NCBI RefSeq assembly: GCF_016803395.1
Contig: NZ_JAEVHL010000047.1
Location: 1 to 33,015, forward strand
Reading direction: 5' to 3'
Origin: Micromonospora tarensis
GTDB lineage: Bacteria; Actinomycetota; Actinomycetes; Mycobacteriales; Micromonosporaceae
DNA: 33,015 nt
Positions 1-8,694 of this stretch are shown piece by piece (the first letter of the stretch is position 1; every line of letters starts with the position of its first letter). The position numbers were made by a program, and so were the translations under genes. Under the pieces are notes generated by a model. That model saw nothing but the letters and a program-made list of their open reading frames with translations. It ran no database searches and was not told the origin of the DNA.

Positions 1-300
1 CAACTCGGCCAGCACCACCGCGATCGGCGGATCGGCGACCGCCACAGCGGGCTCCACCGGCCCGGTGGCCTCGGCCACCAGGGCGGCCAACTCCGCCGGG
101 GTGTCCACGTCGAACACCACCTCGACGCCCAACCGCAGGTCGAGCCGATCATTGAGCGCCTCGACCAGCTCGATCGCGGCCGACGAGTCCAACCCCTGCT
201 CGACCAGGCCACAGTGCGGATCCAACCGGTCCACCGGCCGGTCCAACAGGCGCCCCAGCTCGGTGAGCACGGCGTCCATCGGCGTGTGCCCGTGCGGCAT
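1..300 (-). CDS. acyl carrier protein domain, N-terminal part (runs off left edge)
   Basis: The minus-strand reading frame starts with ATG at 298-300, preceded by a good ribosome binding site (GAGGAG about 7 nt upstream). It stays open to the window edge, so about 100 residues are visible. Residues 8-80 read as an acyl carrier domain: the GLDS motif at 36-39 gives Ser39 as the predicted phosphopantetheine attachment site, followed by the ELVEALN helix and a VDTPAELAALV end typical of PKS carrier proteins. After the carrier domain comes an Ala/Pro/Val-rich stretch, and whatever follows lies outside the window. It could be a free-standing ACP with a tail or the start of a larger synthase. It is the last visible gene of the operon with the phosphopantetheinyl transferase, which would be the obvious activator. 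The gene starts 11 bp after the methyltransferase stop. Confidence 0.8.
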   Translation of the reverse strand, partial: MPHGHTPMDAVLTELGRLLDRPVDRLDPHCGLVEQGLDSSAAIELVEALNDRLDLRLGVEVVFDVDTPAELAALVAEATGPVEPAVAVADPPIAVVLAEL

Positions 301-311
301 ACCCTCGCTCC

Positions 312-1148
312 TCAACGTCGGAGGTCGGCGGGGCGTACCTTGCGCCCCGCGGCGGCGTAGAGCTGGCGAATGATCGCGTGGTCGTCGCGGCGGAGCATCG
401 CGCGCCAGCCCACCGTCAGGCGGGCGAGAGTGCGGCTGTCCAGGTAGCCGTCGCGGACGAGCTGCACGGGGATGCCGGAACCCTCCGAACGCAGGAAGGC
501 GTCGGTGCCCGCCACCTGGCTGTGCGCGCTGATCACGTCGAACCGGATGTCGGCGAATCCGGCGGCGCGCAGCAGCGCGGGCAGCTCCCGGCCGATGGTG
601 GGGTTGCCCCCCTCGTCGCTGCGGGACCGGCAGTAGGCCCGGTAGAGGTCGTCCAGCTCGGGGATGTGGGGATGGGTCATCACGTGCATCGCGAAGTCGT
701 TGTCGACGATGACGGCGACCCCGTCCGGCCGCAGGATCCGGAGCACCTCACCAAGGGCGGCGGCCGGGTCAGCCAGGTGTTCGAGCACCAGCCGCGAGAC
801 GACGAAGTCGACCGACTCGTCGGCGAGACCGGTCTTCTCGATCGAACCCTCCAGCAGGGTGACCGCCGGGCCGCCGTCGTCGAGCAGGTCGCGGGCCCGC
901 TCCAGGAGCAGCGGTTCGATGTCCACCCCGGTCAGCGCGAGGTCCGGCTCCGCCGCGCGCAACGCCCTGAGCAGAAAGCCGGGACCACAACCGAGGTCGG
1001 CGACCGCCATCCCGGCGCGCAGCCCGAAACGCCGGTACACCCCCATCTCGGCGGCGGCGAACAGGTCGACCTGAGCACCGAGCCGACTGATCTCGGTCGT
1101 GACGCTCCGGGCGATCCGCCGCACGTCGTACGAGCTGTCGTTGCGCAT
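312..1148 (-). CDS. SAM-dependent class I methyltransferase (PKS operon)
   Basis: This 278-residue protein has a Rossmann-type methyltransferase fold. The SAM-binding motif I (VADLGCGPG) lies at residues 49-57, an acidic strand end (GVDIEP) at about 75-80 should bind the ribose hydroxyls, and a motif IV-like VSRLVLEHL follows. It fits the broad Methyltransf_11/25 group. The substrate cannot be read from sequence. Because it sits between an alpha/beta hydrolase (41 bp upstream) and an ACP gene (11 bp downstream) in a PKS-type operon, tailoring methylation of a polyketide is likely. The ATG start is supported by an AGAGGGGA ribosome binding site. No membrane segment or signal peptide is visible, so it should be cytoplasmic. 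Confidence 0.85.
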   Translation of the reverse strand: MRNDSSYDVRRIARSVTTEISRLGAQVDLFAAAEMGVYRRFGLRAGMAVADLGCGPGFLLRALRAAEPDLALTGVDIEPLLLERARDLLDDGGPAVTLLEGSIEKTGLADESVDFVVSRLVLEHLADPAAALGEVLRILRPDGVAVIVDNDFAMHVMTHPHIPELDDLYRAYCRSRSDEGGNPTIGRELPALLRAAGFADIRFDVISAHSQVAGTDAFLRSEGSGIPVQLVRDGYLDSRTLARLTVGWRAMLRRDDHAIIRQLYAAAGRKVRPADLRR

Positions 1149-1189
1149 TCGCCGTTCCCCTCTGGTGGCGTGCGGTGCGGTGCGGCGGT

Positions 1190-2008
1190 TCAGAGCCCGC
1201 CGAGGAACTCTTCGATCCGCTCGGCGGCGCGACGCCAGCCGGTGTCGAGCATGACCATGTGTCCGCTGTCGGGGATCAGGACCGCGTCGGTGCGGTAGGC
1301 CTGTGCCGTCTGGCGGGTCAGCTGGGGTGGGAACAGCCAGTCGTGTTCGCCGCCCAGCACGAGGACCGGGGCGCTCAGGTCGGCCGGCACCCGGGCGAAC
1401 CGGCGGGACAGCTCCTTACCGGCCCGGGACGACTCCTTCTGCACCTGTCGCACATAGTCGCGGCGCTGCTGCTCGGTGCGGGCGCCGTGGAAGAAGGCCG
1501 AGAAGGGGAACGACTCGACAGCCGCTTCGTCGGCGGCGCGCAGCCGGCCCTGGTGCAGGCGCCACAGCTGCCACATCACCGACCAGCCCCCGGCGCGCAG
1601 CCAGCCCAGACCGACGCCGGCGCCGATGCCGGTCGGCGGTGGCGCGGACATCAGCACCGCACCGCGCACCGCGTCTGGTTCCCCGGTGAGGATCCGCTGC
1701 GTGACGGCGGCGCCCATCGAGTGCCCGATCAGCACCGGCGGCTCCGGCAGGTCGGACAGCACCGACCGGACGTCGTCGGTGAAGTCGCGCAGGCCGAAGG
1801 AGTTCAGTTTCTCGAACCCGGCGCTGCCCGCGTGCCCGCGCAGGCTGGGGGCCACGCAGTGGTATCCCCGCGCGGCGAAGTACGGCAGGAAGTTCTCCTC
1901 CCAGCACCACGCGCCGTGGTAGCCGCCGTGCACGAAGAGCAGGGTGCCGCGCCGTGGGGCCTGCGGTTCGACAGTCACCACCTCCAGCCCGGCCCGCATC
2001 CCGGTCAC
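1190..2008 (-). CDS. alpha/beta hydrolase
   Basis: About 272 residues with a complete alpha/beta hydrolase signature: an oxyanion-hole HGGYHG near residues 27-32, nucleophile elbow GHSMGA with Ser97, an acid in GGEHDWLFPP and the catalytic His in DSGHMVML near the C-terminus. I chose the GTG at 2006-2008 because it forms a 4-bp GTGA overlap with the stop of the upstream acyltransferase/reductase gene. ATG at 1999 is an alternative. The reading frame is open far upstream, but that part is antisense-like sequence lying over the neighbour. In this operon it could release, lactonise or edit the polyketide product, or act on a side chain. The family is too broad to say which. Cytoplasmic; no signal peptide. 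Confidence 0.85.
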   Translation of the reverse strand: MTGMRAGLEVVTVEPQAPRRGTLLFVHGGYHGAWCWEENFLPYFAARGYHCVAPSLRGHAGSAGFEKLNSFGLRDFTDDVRSVLSDLPEPPVLIGHSMGAAVTQRILTGEPDAVRGAVLMSAPPPTGIGAGVGLGWLRAGGWSVMWQLWRLHQGRLRAADEAAVESFPFSAFFHGARTEQQRRDYVRQVQKESSRAGKELSRRFARVPADLSAPVLVLGGEHDWLFPPQLTRQTAQAYRTDAVLIPDSGHMVMLDTGWRRAAERIEEFLGGL

Positions 2009-4338
2009 GATCGGCCCCCGCCGGCGGCGGCCAGCACCAGCTCTCCCGGGGCCGTGGACCGGCCGGCCCCCGCCCCGTAGGCGGCAAGTCGGTCGGTGAG
2101 CAGCGCGCTGGTTCCGGCGAGCAGGCGCAGCCCGATGTCGTCGGCGTGCCGGTGCCGCCAGTCCGCCAACTCGGTGCCCCGCACCCAGGAGTTGAACGCG
2201 CCGAGGGCCGGCCCGCAGTGCACCTGGTAGTCGACCCGGCCGGCCGGGTCGCCGCGCATCGCCAGGTCCGAGGTGTAGGCGAAGTACCACTTGAAGACGG
2301 CGAGCATCCGCTGCTTCGGGGTCAGCCGGTCGCCGGCCGGCCAGTCGCCGCCCTTGTACTGCCGGACCAGCTCGAACACGTCGTCGAAGCTGCGTTTGAA
2401 GTACCGTTGCTCGATCTGCTGGCGGGTCTTCGCGTCGATCGACTCCAGGCTGTCGTGCTGCTGGTAGAGCTGGTAGAGCTTGTTCGCGCGGGCAGGAAAG
2501 AACACGCCCCGCCGGAGGACCTGGACCCGCGCCCCGATCTCGAACATGTCCCCTGCCGGCGCGTAAGCGGTGTCCTGCACACCCATCTGTTGCAGCAGGT
2601 CCTTCACCGGCTCGCTGGTGCCGGCCTCCACTGTGCACTGGTTGATCGAGCCGGTCACCAGGTAGTCCGCGCCGAGGATCAGGGCGGCTGCCGCGGCCTC
2701 CGGGGTCCCGATGCCACCGGCGGCGCCGATGCGTACCCGTTGGTGGTAGCCGTGCTCGGCGGCCAGGTCGTCGCGCAGCCGGCGCAGCGCGGGCATCAGG
2801 GTGTACGCGACCCCGCCGTCGGTGTGGCCCGCCGAGTCCGCCTCCACGGTGAGGTCGTCGGCCATCGGAACCCCGGCGGCCAGCCGAGCCTGCTCGTCGG
2901 TGATCCGGCCGTCGGCGACCAGGCGACGCAGCTGCTGTTCCGGCGGCGGGGCGAGGAACGCGCGGGCCACCTCGGGCCGCGAGACCTTCGCCATCAGCCG
3001 GTGCTCCGCCACCACCCGGCCCTGCGCGTCGCGCCGCAGCCCGAGGCAGCGGTAGCGCACCAGGGCCGGGGAGACGTCCATGAAGGCGGACGCCTCCACG
3101 AGCCGGACCCCGTGCCGCAGGTAGCGGTCGACCTGCTCGTCCTCCCCCGCCGGATCGCCCGGGTCGTGCAGGAGGTTCACCCCGAACACCTGTCCGGGTT
3201 CGAGCGCCCGACGCACCTCGCCGATGGCGTCGTCGATCTGGTGCGGTCGCAACCCTCCGGTGCCCAGGAAACCGAGCATGCCGGCCCGCGCCATCCGGAT
3301 CACCAGGCCGGCCGAGGCGATGCCCCGGTACATCGAGCCGCTGACGTACGCGTACCGCAGTCCGTGCTGGCGGCGGAATTCGGCGTCGCCGAGCCAGGCC
3401 GCTGCCTCCAGGTCAGCCGGGCGGCCGTCCGACGCCGCGGGCACTGTGGCGGCGACCGGCGTGGGCTCCTGACGGTCCGTGGCCGACGGTGCGCCGTCGC
3501 GGCGGATGGCGCGCACCAGACCGGTCAGCACCTTGCCGGGGCCGACCTGCTCGATGTCGGTCACACCGAGGTCGAGCAGGTGACGAACCGTCTCGGTCCA
3601 GCGCACCGGCGCGGTGATCTGTCGCGCCAGCAGGCTGGCGACCTCTCCGGCCGGGTAGGGCCGCGCCGTGACGTTCGCGATCACCGGGATGCGCGGCGGT
3701 GACATCGGTACGGCCGACAGCGTCTCGGTGAACGAGTCGGCGGCCTCCCGCATGTACCGGGAGTGGAACGCCCCGCTGACGTTGAGCATCGTGTAGCCGC
3801 GCGCGCCGGCCGCCTTGAGGATCGGTCCGGCCCGCTCGATGTCGGCGCGGAGCCCGGAGAGCACGATCTGGGTGTGGGTGTTGAGGTTGGCCAGGTCGAC
3901 GCTGTCCAGCCCGGCGGCGGCCAACGCCGCGGCGACCTCGTCGGCCGGCAGACCGAGGACCGCTGCCATCCCACCGCCCCGGGCCAACCCCATCAGCTCA
4001 CCGCGTCGAGCGACCAGACGCAGCCCGGCGCCGAAGTCGAAGACGCCGGCGGCGAAGAGGGCGTTGTACTCCCCCACGCTGTGCCCGGCCACGTAGTCGG
4101 GCGCGCGGCCGGTGGTGGTCAGCCGGTGCAGGTGACAGAGCGCGTTGACGACGTACAGGGCGGGTTGGGTGAACTGGGTCTGCCCCAGCCGGCCGTGCGG
4201 GTCGGCAGTGCACAGCTCGGCGACGGAGTAGCCGAGGATGCGATCCGCCTCGGCGGTCAGCTCGGCGAACTCCTCGAAGAGGCCGGCGCCCATCCCGACG
4301 GACTGTGATCCCTGGCCGGGGAACACGTATGCGATCAC
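2005..4338 (-). CDS. trans-acting malonyl acyltransferase fused to PfaD-type enoyl reductase (AT-ER)
   Basis: A 777-residue two-domain protein. Residues 1-280 are an acyl-CoA:ACP acyltransferase: GQGSQ at 8-12, nucleophile elbow GHSVGEY with Ser87, and GAFH ending in His192, the form seen in malonyl-specific enzymes. From about residue 318 to the end it is an FMN-dependent PfaD-type enoyl reductase in a TIM barrel, with a conserved EADSAGHTD segment near 499-507 and a GAAGGIGTPEA phosphate-binding loop at 538-548. Fused AT-ER proteins act in trans on synthases whose modules lack their own AT and ER, as in leinamycin- or kirromycin-type trans-AT PKSs, and PfaD relatives occur in PUFA synthases. 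I prefer the GTG at 4336-4338, which overlaps the PPTase stop as GTGA and has AGAGGA at good spacing. A GTG at 4344 is two codons earlier but sits too close to that site. Confidence 0.93.
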   Translation of the reverse strand: MIAYVFPGQGSQSVGMGAGLFEEFAELTAEADRILGYSVAELCTADPHGRLGQTQFTQPALYVVNALCHLHRLTTTGRAPDYVAGHSVGEYNALFAAGVFDFGAGLRLVARRGELMGLARGGGMAAVLGLPADEVAAALAAAGLDSVDLANLNTHTQIVLSGLRADIERAGPILKAAGARGYTMLNVSGAFHSRYMREAADSFTETLSAVPMSPPRIPVIANVTARPYPAGEVASLLARQITAPVRWTETVRHLLDLGVTDIEQVGPGKVLTGLVRAIRRDGAPSATDRQEPTPVAATVPAASDGRPADLEAAAWLGDAEFRRQHGLRYAYVSGSMYRGIASAGLVIRMARAGMLGFLGTGGLRPHQIDDAIGEVRRALEPGQVFGVNLLHDPGDPAGEDEQVDRYLRHGVRLVEASAFMDVSPALVRYRCLGLRRDAQGRVVAEHRLMAKVSRPEVARAFLAPPPEQQLRRLVADGRITDEQARLAAGVPMADDLTVEADSAGHTDGGVAYTLMPALRRLRDDLAAEHGYHQRVRIGAAGGIGTPEAAAAALILGADYLVTGSINQCTVEAGTSEPVKDLLQQMGVQDTAYAPAGDMFEIGARVQVLRRGVFFPARANKLYQLYQQHDSLESIDAKTRQQIEQRYFKRSFDDVFELVRQYKGGDWPAGDRLTPKQRMLAVFKWYFAYTSDLAMRGDPAGRVDYQVHCGPALGAFNSWVRGTELADWRHRHADDIGLRLLAGTSALLTDRLAAYGAGAGRSTAPGELVLAAAGGGRS

Positions 4339-5150
4339 GGCCACTTCCTCTCGGTCGGACGGTCGACGGCCGGTACGCGGACAGCGGCACCAGGTGGCAG
4401 CGCTCGGGAGATGTCGTCGAGCAGCGCGGCGGCCAGGGAGTGGGACAGCTCAGGTGTCGACACGGTGCTGCGGGCGGGCAGACACAGCGCGAGCACCCAG
4501 TCGTCGACCACGAGGACCAGCGCCTTCAGCGACACGACGTGCCGGTACTCCAACCGCCACCACTCACCCTCGATGCGCCAGCTCGCCACCTCGAGGAGGC
4601 TCAGGTCGATGCTCAGACCGACGCGCAGGAACTTCGCCAGGGCTTCCTTGGCCGTCCACACCGCCGTGGCGGCCGTGAGCGCGGCCAGTGGTAGGCCCGC
4701 CGTGATCTCCCGTTCGCCCGGTGTCAGCGTCGACTGGAGGATTCCGGCCCGCGCGGGGTCCACCCGCTCCAGGTCGATGCCGACGGGGTGGGCGACGTCG
4801 AACGCCACCGCCGCGCCGAGGTGCTGGCTGTGCGCGAGGCTCACCGCGACGCCGTCGGTGCCCGGACCACCCAGCACCGGTTGGTGCAGGGCGCCCGGCT
4901 CGACCCAGATCGTTGTCGGATCCGCCATGCCGCAGAGCTGGGTGACGGCCGCCTTGGCAGCCCGGCGACCCGCGAGGTAGTCGGCCCGACGGCGCTCGTG
5001 GCGCATCCGCAGCAGCCGGTGTCGTTCCCGCCGGTGCAGCACCGCCGCGTCCGCGCTCGTCGCCGAGTATCCGCTCATGCTCAGCGCCGCACGGTAGACA
5101 TTCTCCGAATCGATCAAGGAAATGGAATGCGCAGTGGACAACTCAAGCAT
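4335..5150 (-). CDS. 4'-phosphopantetheinyl transferase, Sfp type
   Basis: This 271-residue protein carries the hallmarks of Sfp-type phosphopantetheinyl transferases: VSLAHS at 103-108, the Mg-binding VGIDLERVD at 123-131 (Asp126, Glu128) and WTAKEALAK at 165-173 (Glu169, Lys173). These enzymes transfer the phosphopantetheine arm of CoA to the serine of carrier proteins. It is the first gene of the leftward operon and its stop overlaps the start of the AT-ER gene, so it very probably primes the ACP domains of this pathway. The ATG at 5148-5150 has an AGGATG site upstream. The N-terminal 25 residues look less conserved, and a downstream Met (residue 25) could be the real start. The 50 residues after the transferase core are of unclear role. 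Confidence 0.92.
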   Translation of the reverse strand: MLELSTAHSISLIDSENVYRAALSMSGYSATSADAAVLHRRERHRLLRMRHERRRADYLAGRRAAKAAVTQLCGMADPTTIWVEPGALHQPVLGGPGTDGVAVSLAHSQHLGAAVAFDVAHPVGIDLERVDPARAGILQSTLTPGEREITAGLPLAALTAATAVWTAKEALAKFLRVGLSIDLSLLEVASWRIEGEWWRLEYRHVVSLKALVLVVDDWVLALCLPARSTVSTPELSHSLAAALLDDISRALPPGAAVRVPAVDRPTERKWP

Positions 5151-5496
5151 TGAACATCCTAGCCGGATTGGAAGGCCGCCCTCGCCCGTCGCATGGTGCC
5201 GGTGCCGGCGTCATGCGACGGCAACTCTAGAAGCTTCGATTGATGGACGACAACCCCTCGAACAACATTCGCCCGACGATTAAGGAATCGCTGAGTCTTC
5301 GTGCCGGAGAAACCGTTTGGAAACAAGCCATACATGAAAACCTGATACCTGCCCAGGCATCGGTTCAAAGAATTCAAAGCATCATTGACGTCAATTTCTT
5401 CGGTCCGGGAGAATGCGCTCTGCGGGAACCGCGGTGGCGATGTCGGTTCGTCCACGCCGCACGGACCCTTCTCACCAACCTCTGGGCGGGAGCACG
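5151..5496. other. divergent intergenic region, locally AT-rich
   Basis: 346 bp separate two divergent genes: the PPTase-led operon (leftward) and the secreted hydrolase (rightward). The part from about 5230 to 5400 is distinctly AT-richer than the surroundings, as expected for promoters in a high-GC genome. It contains tandem TTCAAAG heptamers (5364-5370 and 5373-5379) and a 12-bp perfect palindrome just downstream. Open frames cross this stretch in both directions, but none has a recognisable protein, and their composition does not look coding. I see no RNA gene. Confidence 0.6.
5384..5395. promoter_or_regulatory. perfect 12-bp palindrome, candidate operator
   Basis: ATTGACGTCAAT is identical to its own reverse complement and lies in the AT-rich part of the divergent intergenic region, 102 bp before the secreted hydrolase start and about 234 bp before the PPTase start. 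Palindromes of this form are typical binding sites of dimeric regulators. No regulator gene lies next to it in this window, so the binding protein is unknown. It may occur by chance. Confidence 0.35.
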
Positions 5497-7383
5497 ATGA
5501 GACGTTGGACTGCGCCAACTGTCGTCGCGATGGTGGCGAGCCTGGCCACATTGCTCGGCACGGCCCCGGTGGCCGCGGCCCGACCCGGCCCCGCTGTTCG
5601 TCACGGCATGACGCAGCCGGTCTTCTCCTACGCGGACGCGATACGGGAGACGGTCTATGTCGAGTCCAGCGTCGACGGTGACCGCGATGGCCGGCCGGAC
5701 CGGATCGCCGCCGACGTCATCCGGCCCCGGGCCACGACGCTCGGCCTCCGGGTGCCCGTGATATTCGAATCCAGCCCCTACTACGCCTGCTGCGGCCGGG
5801 GCAACGAAAATGAGAAGAAGCAGTCCGGTGTCGACGGCGACCCGTCCTTTTTCCCGCTGTACTACGACAACTACTTCGTCCCGCGCGGATACGCGGTGGT
5901 GCTCGCCGACCTGTCCGGGACGCGGGCATCCGAGGGCTGCGTCGACCTGGGCGGCCCGAACGAGATCCAGGGCGCCAAGGCGGTCGTCGACTGGTTGAAC
6001 GGACGCGCGCCGGCGTACCGGAGCGACGGCCGGCCGGTCGCCGCCAGCTGGAGCACCGGCCGGGTGGGCATGATCGGCAAATCATGGGACGCCGGCACCG
6101 TGAACGGCGTGGCCACCACCGGTGTGGCGGGTCTGCGCACGATCGTTCCGATCGGCGGCCCGGCGAGCTGGTACGACTACCACCGCGATGGTGGCCTGCC
6201 GATCCAGCCGCCCTGGCCGCGCCCGGCGCAGATGTTCGACCAGGTCAACGGGCGACCGGCCGAGGCGTGTGCCGAGTCCCGGGCCATGCTCGAGACCGCC
6301 CCGGACGACACCACCGGTAACTACAACAGCTTCTGGGCGGCCCGCGACTACGCCCGCGACGCCGACCGGGTGCGGGCCAGCGTGCTGCTGGTGCACGGGC
6401 TCAACGACTGGAACGTCGACCCCGAACACGTCGGTGCCTGGTGGGACGCGCTCGGCCGCAACGGCGTTCCGCGCAAGATCTGGCTGTCCCAGGTCGGCCA
6501 CGCGGAACCGTTCGACTTCCGCCGGGAGCAGTGGATGAGCACCCTGCACCGCTGGTTCGACTTCTGGCTCTACGGCATCCCGAACCGGATCATGAGCGAG
6601 CCCATCGCCGACATCGAGCACGCGCCGGGCCGGTGGAGCCAGCACCGCAGCTGGCCGGACCGGCGGGCCACAGCGGTGACGGTTCGGCTCGGCGCGGGCG
6701 CGCCGGACGCTCCCGGTGTCCTGACCAGCGGCCCGGTCGACGCCGCCACCCGCACCTTCACCGACGACCCCGCGCAGCGCGAGGCGGCGATGGTGGAGAA
6801 CGAGCAGACAGTGACGCCCGGCCGGCTGGCCTTCCTGTCGCCCGTCCTGACCCGGCCCGTCCGGATCTCCGGCACCTCGTACGCCCGGCTCACCGCGCGG
6901 GTGAACGACACCGACACCAACCTCGCGGTCAAGCTCGTCGACTACGGAACCGCCACCCGGGTGGTCACCGGCCTGGTCTTCGACAACGGTGTGCCGGCCT
7001 GGTCGGAAGGGCTGGTCACGCTGGACACGGAGAGCTGCTGGGGGGCCAGCACCCCGGCCGACGAAGCGTGCTACCGGGAGACCGCCGAACGCACCGCGGC
7101 GACGCCCTACGACATCGTGACCAGGGGATGGCTCGACGCCAAGAACCGGGATTCCCTGCTCGTCGAGACCCCGCTGACGCCGGGACAGACCTACAACTTC
7201 ACCGTGCCGGTCCAGGTCGACGACCACATCTTCCCGGCGGGCCACCGCATCGGCGTGGTGGTGGCTGGCAGCGACCCGTTCTGGACCCGTCCCGACACCA
7301 ACCGGGCGCAGGTCACGATTGACCTCCAGGCCAGTGAGATCCGCCTGCCCGTGGTGGGGGGCGCCGCCAGCCTCGGCTTCTAG
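5497..7383 (+). CDS. secreted CocE/NonD-type hydrolase (X-Pro dipeptidyl-peptidase S15 family)
   Basis: This 628-residue protein starts with a Sec signal peptide: MRRW, a hydrophobic stretch, and an AxA-type cleavage site around residue 27. The alpha/beta hydrolase domain has its nucleophile in GKSWDAG (Ser196), the acid in GLNDWN (Asp304) and His335 in SQVGHAEPFDF. The last roughly 220 residues form the beta-sandwich domain found in CocE and Xaa-Pro dipeptidyl-peptidases. Relatives cleave X-Pro dipeptides or ester and amide substrates; which applies here cannot be read from sequence. The ATG at 5497 gives the full signal peptide and has a modest GGGAG site. A longer frame from 5413 lacks a sensible leader. 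It is monocistronic and ends 15 bp before a strong terminator. Action outside the cell is expected. Confidence 0.9.
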   Translation: MRRWTAPTVVAMVASLATLLGTAPVAAARPGPAVRHGMTQPVFSYADAIRETVYVESSVDGDRDGRPDRIAADVIRPRATTLGLRVPVIFESSPYYACCGRGNENEKKQSGVDGDPSFFPLYYDNYFVPRGYAVVLADLSGTRASEGCVDLGGPNEIQGAKAVVDWLNGRAPAYRSDGRPVAASWSTGRVGMIGKSWDAGTVNGVATTGVAGLRTIVPIGGPASWYDYHRDGGLPIQPPWPRPAQMFDQVNGRPAEACAESRAMLETAPDDTTGNYNSFWAARDYARDADRVRASVLLVHGLNDWNVDPEHVGAWWDALGRNGVPRKIWLSQVGHAEPFDFRREQWMSTLHRWFDFWLYGIPNRIMSEPIADIEHAPGRWSQHRSWPDRRATAVTVRLGAGAPDAPGVLTSGPVDAATRTFTDDPAQREAAMVENEQTVTPGRLAFLSPVLTRPVRISGTSYARLTARVNDTDTNLAVKLVDYGTATRVVTGLVFDNGVPAWSEGLVTLDTESCWGASTPADEACYRETAERTAATPYDIVTRGWLDAKNRDSLLVETPLTPGQTYNFTVPVQVDDHIFPAGHRIGVVVAGSDPFWTRPDTNRAQVTIDLQASEIRLPVVGGAASLGF

Positions 7384-7397
7384 CGTCGGTCCGCGAA

Positions 7398-7438
7398 GGA
7401 CTGTCGGGCCGGCGACCGCGCCGCCGGCCCGACAGTCC
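7398..7438. terminator. bidirectional hairpin terminator, perfect 17-bp stem
   Basis: A perfect inverted repeat (arms 7398-7414 and 7422-7438, 7-nt loop) lies between two convergent genes: the secreted hydrolase ending at 7383 and the membrane protein ending at 7463. There is no T-run on either side, as is common in actinomycetes. Its position and stem length make a shared transcription terminator the best reading. Confidence 0.85.
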
Positions 7439-7462
7439 CGGTCGTACCGATGTCGGGGACGC

Positions 7463-8566
7463 TCAGTCCCGGGGTGCCGGTTTCCCGGCGGATGTCGTCG
7501 GCCCGGACGGCGCGTAGCGGTGGTAGTAGCCGGCGAGGGCCACCGCCAACGACATTGACCACAGTGGGAAGAGCAACCACCCCAGACCACCGGCTCCCCA
7601 GTACGCCCAGTCGTAAACCGGCTCACCCCACAACTGGGACGTGTCGAGTTGGCCGGGCAGGTGCACGCCGAGCTGGCCCAGCAGCAGTCCGCGACCGAAC
7701 GCGAAGATGCCGATGACGGCGGACCCGCCGAGCAGCAGCGGGAACCACATCGGTACGACCCGGCCGCGCAGCACCGGGATCCAGCGGGGGAACAACCGTC
7801 CCCACCGACACAGCAACCCCGAGGTCAGCACGACCCCACCGATCGCGAAGGAGGCCAGGGTCGGCTCGATGTACACGTTCTCCGGCTGGTTACGCAGCAG
7901 GGAGACGACGAACGGCTCAGGCGCTCCGAGCGCCCACCCTCGGGACCAGGCCAGCCGGATCAGCGCGTACGGCAGCGGGCAGACCATGGCCACGTAGGTG
8001 GCGATGCGGCCCGCGCGAACCCAGGCGACGGTTCGGCGCTGCCGCCGTCGCGGCGGCTCGTGCTCGTCGACACGGTCGGCGTAGGCGACGCTCGCCAGTA
8101 GGAACACTGCCGCGCCCACCGCGGTGACGACCTGGAACAGGGTCGGCCAGTCCGCCCGCAGCCAGGCGATCGGCAGGAAGCCGAGCGGTGGCAGCAGCAC
8201 GATCATCCGTCCGTCCAGCACGACACCCACGATCACGGCGGCGACGGCGACGCCACCGACGACGACGATCCCGCGTCGACGAGGGTGCCGGTCCCGGGCG
8301 TCGAGCTGCCCGGCCACGGCGAGCGCCAGCACACCGAACACGGCGATGAGTGGGGCACCCACGTCGCGCTCCACGCCGGCAAGCAGCGACGAGTAGTCCG
8401 GCCCGGTGCGGTCGTTGCGCCCGAACGGGTAGCCGGCGCCCCCGAAGGACCAGCAGACGCCCATCGCGATGAGGAACCAGGCCCACCCGCTGGCCGCGGC
8501 GGGCATCCACCGCCGCCAGGACCGCCACCCGCCGGACGCCGCCGCCGATGCTGTCAACGCTGTCAT
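7463..8566 (-). CDS. polytopic membrane protein of unknown function
   Basis: About 367 residues with roughly eight hydrophobic segments, separated by short Arg-rich loops (for example RPPRRR-like and DARDRHPRRRG) and a conserved-looking GGAGYPFGRND stretch after the first segment. I recognise no functional domain. I chose ATG at 8564-8566. The frame stays open to 8716, but the extra N-terminal part is Pro/Arg-rich, reads as non-coding and would run into the start of the divergent gene at 8695. The divergent neighbour operon encodes a lipase-like protein and a two-component system, so a membrane-linked role with that system is possible but not shown. Confidence 0.75.
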   Translation of the reverse strand: MTALTASAAASGGWRSWRRWMPAAASGWAWFLIAMGVCWSFGGAGYPFGRNDRTGPDYSSLLAGVERDVGAPLIAVFGVLALAVAGQLDARDRHPRRRGIVVVGGVAVAAVIVGVVLDGRMIVLLPPLGFLPIAWLRADWPTLFQVVTAVGAAVFLLASVAYADRVDEHEPPRRRQRRTVAWVRAGRIATYVAMVCPLPYALIRLAWSRGWALGAPEPFVVSLLRNQPENVYIEPTLASFAIGGVVLTSGLLCRWGRLFPRWIPVLRGRVVPMWFPLLLGGSAVIGIFAFGRGLLLGQLGVHLPGQLDTSQLWGEPVYDWAYWGAGGLGWLLFPLWSMSLAVALAGYYHRYAPSGPTTSAGKPAPRD

Positions 8567-8694
8567 GACGGCAGTGTCGGCCAGCGGGGACGGGCCGGAC
8601 ATCTGCCTGACGGGGTGGATCGGTGGCGGCGACCCGTCCCGCCTCTGCCTGCCGGGCGACGCGCGGGCACTCGGTGACTGGGCAGGATCGACCC

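Noticed and set aside
1954..3702. Open frame of 582 codons on the plus strand opposite the AT-ER gene
   Set aside because: No domain, antisense codon pattern; AT and PfaD motifs on the minus strand are decisive.
5159..5551. 130-codon minus frame across the divergent promoter region
   Set aside because: AT-rich, no ribosome binding site or family resemblance, and it overlaps the start of the secreted hydrolase.
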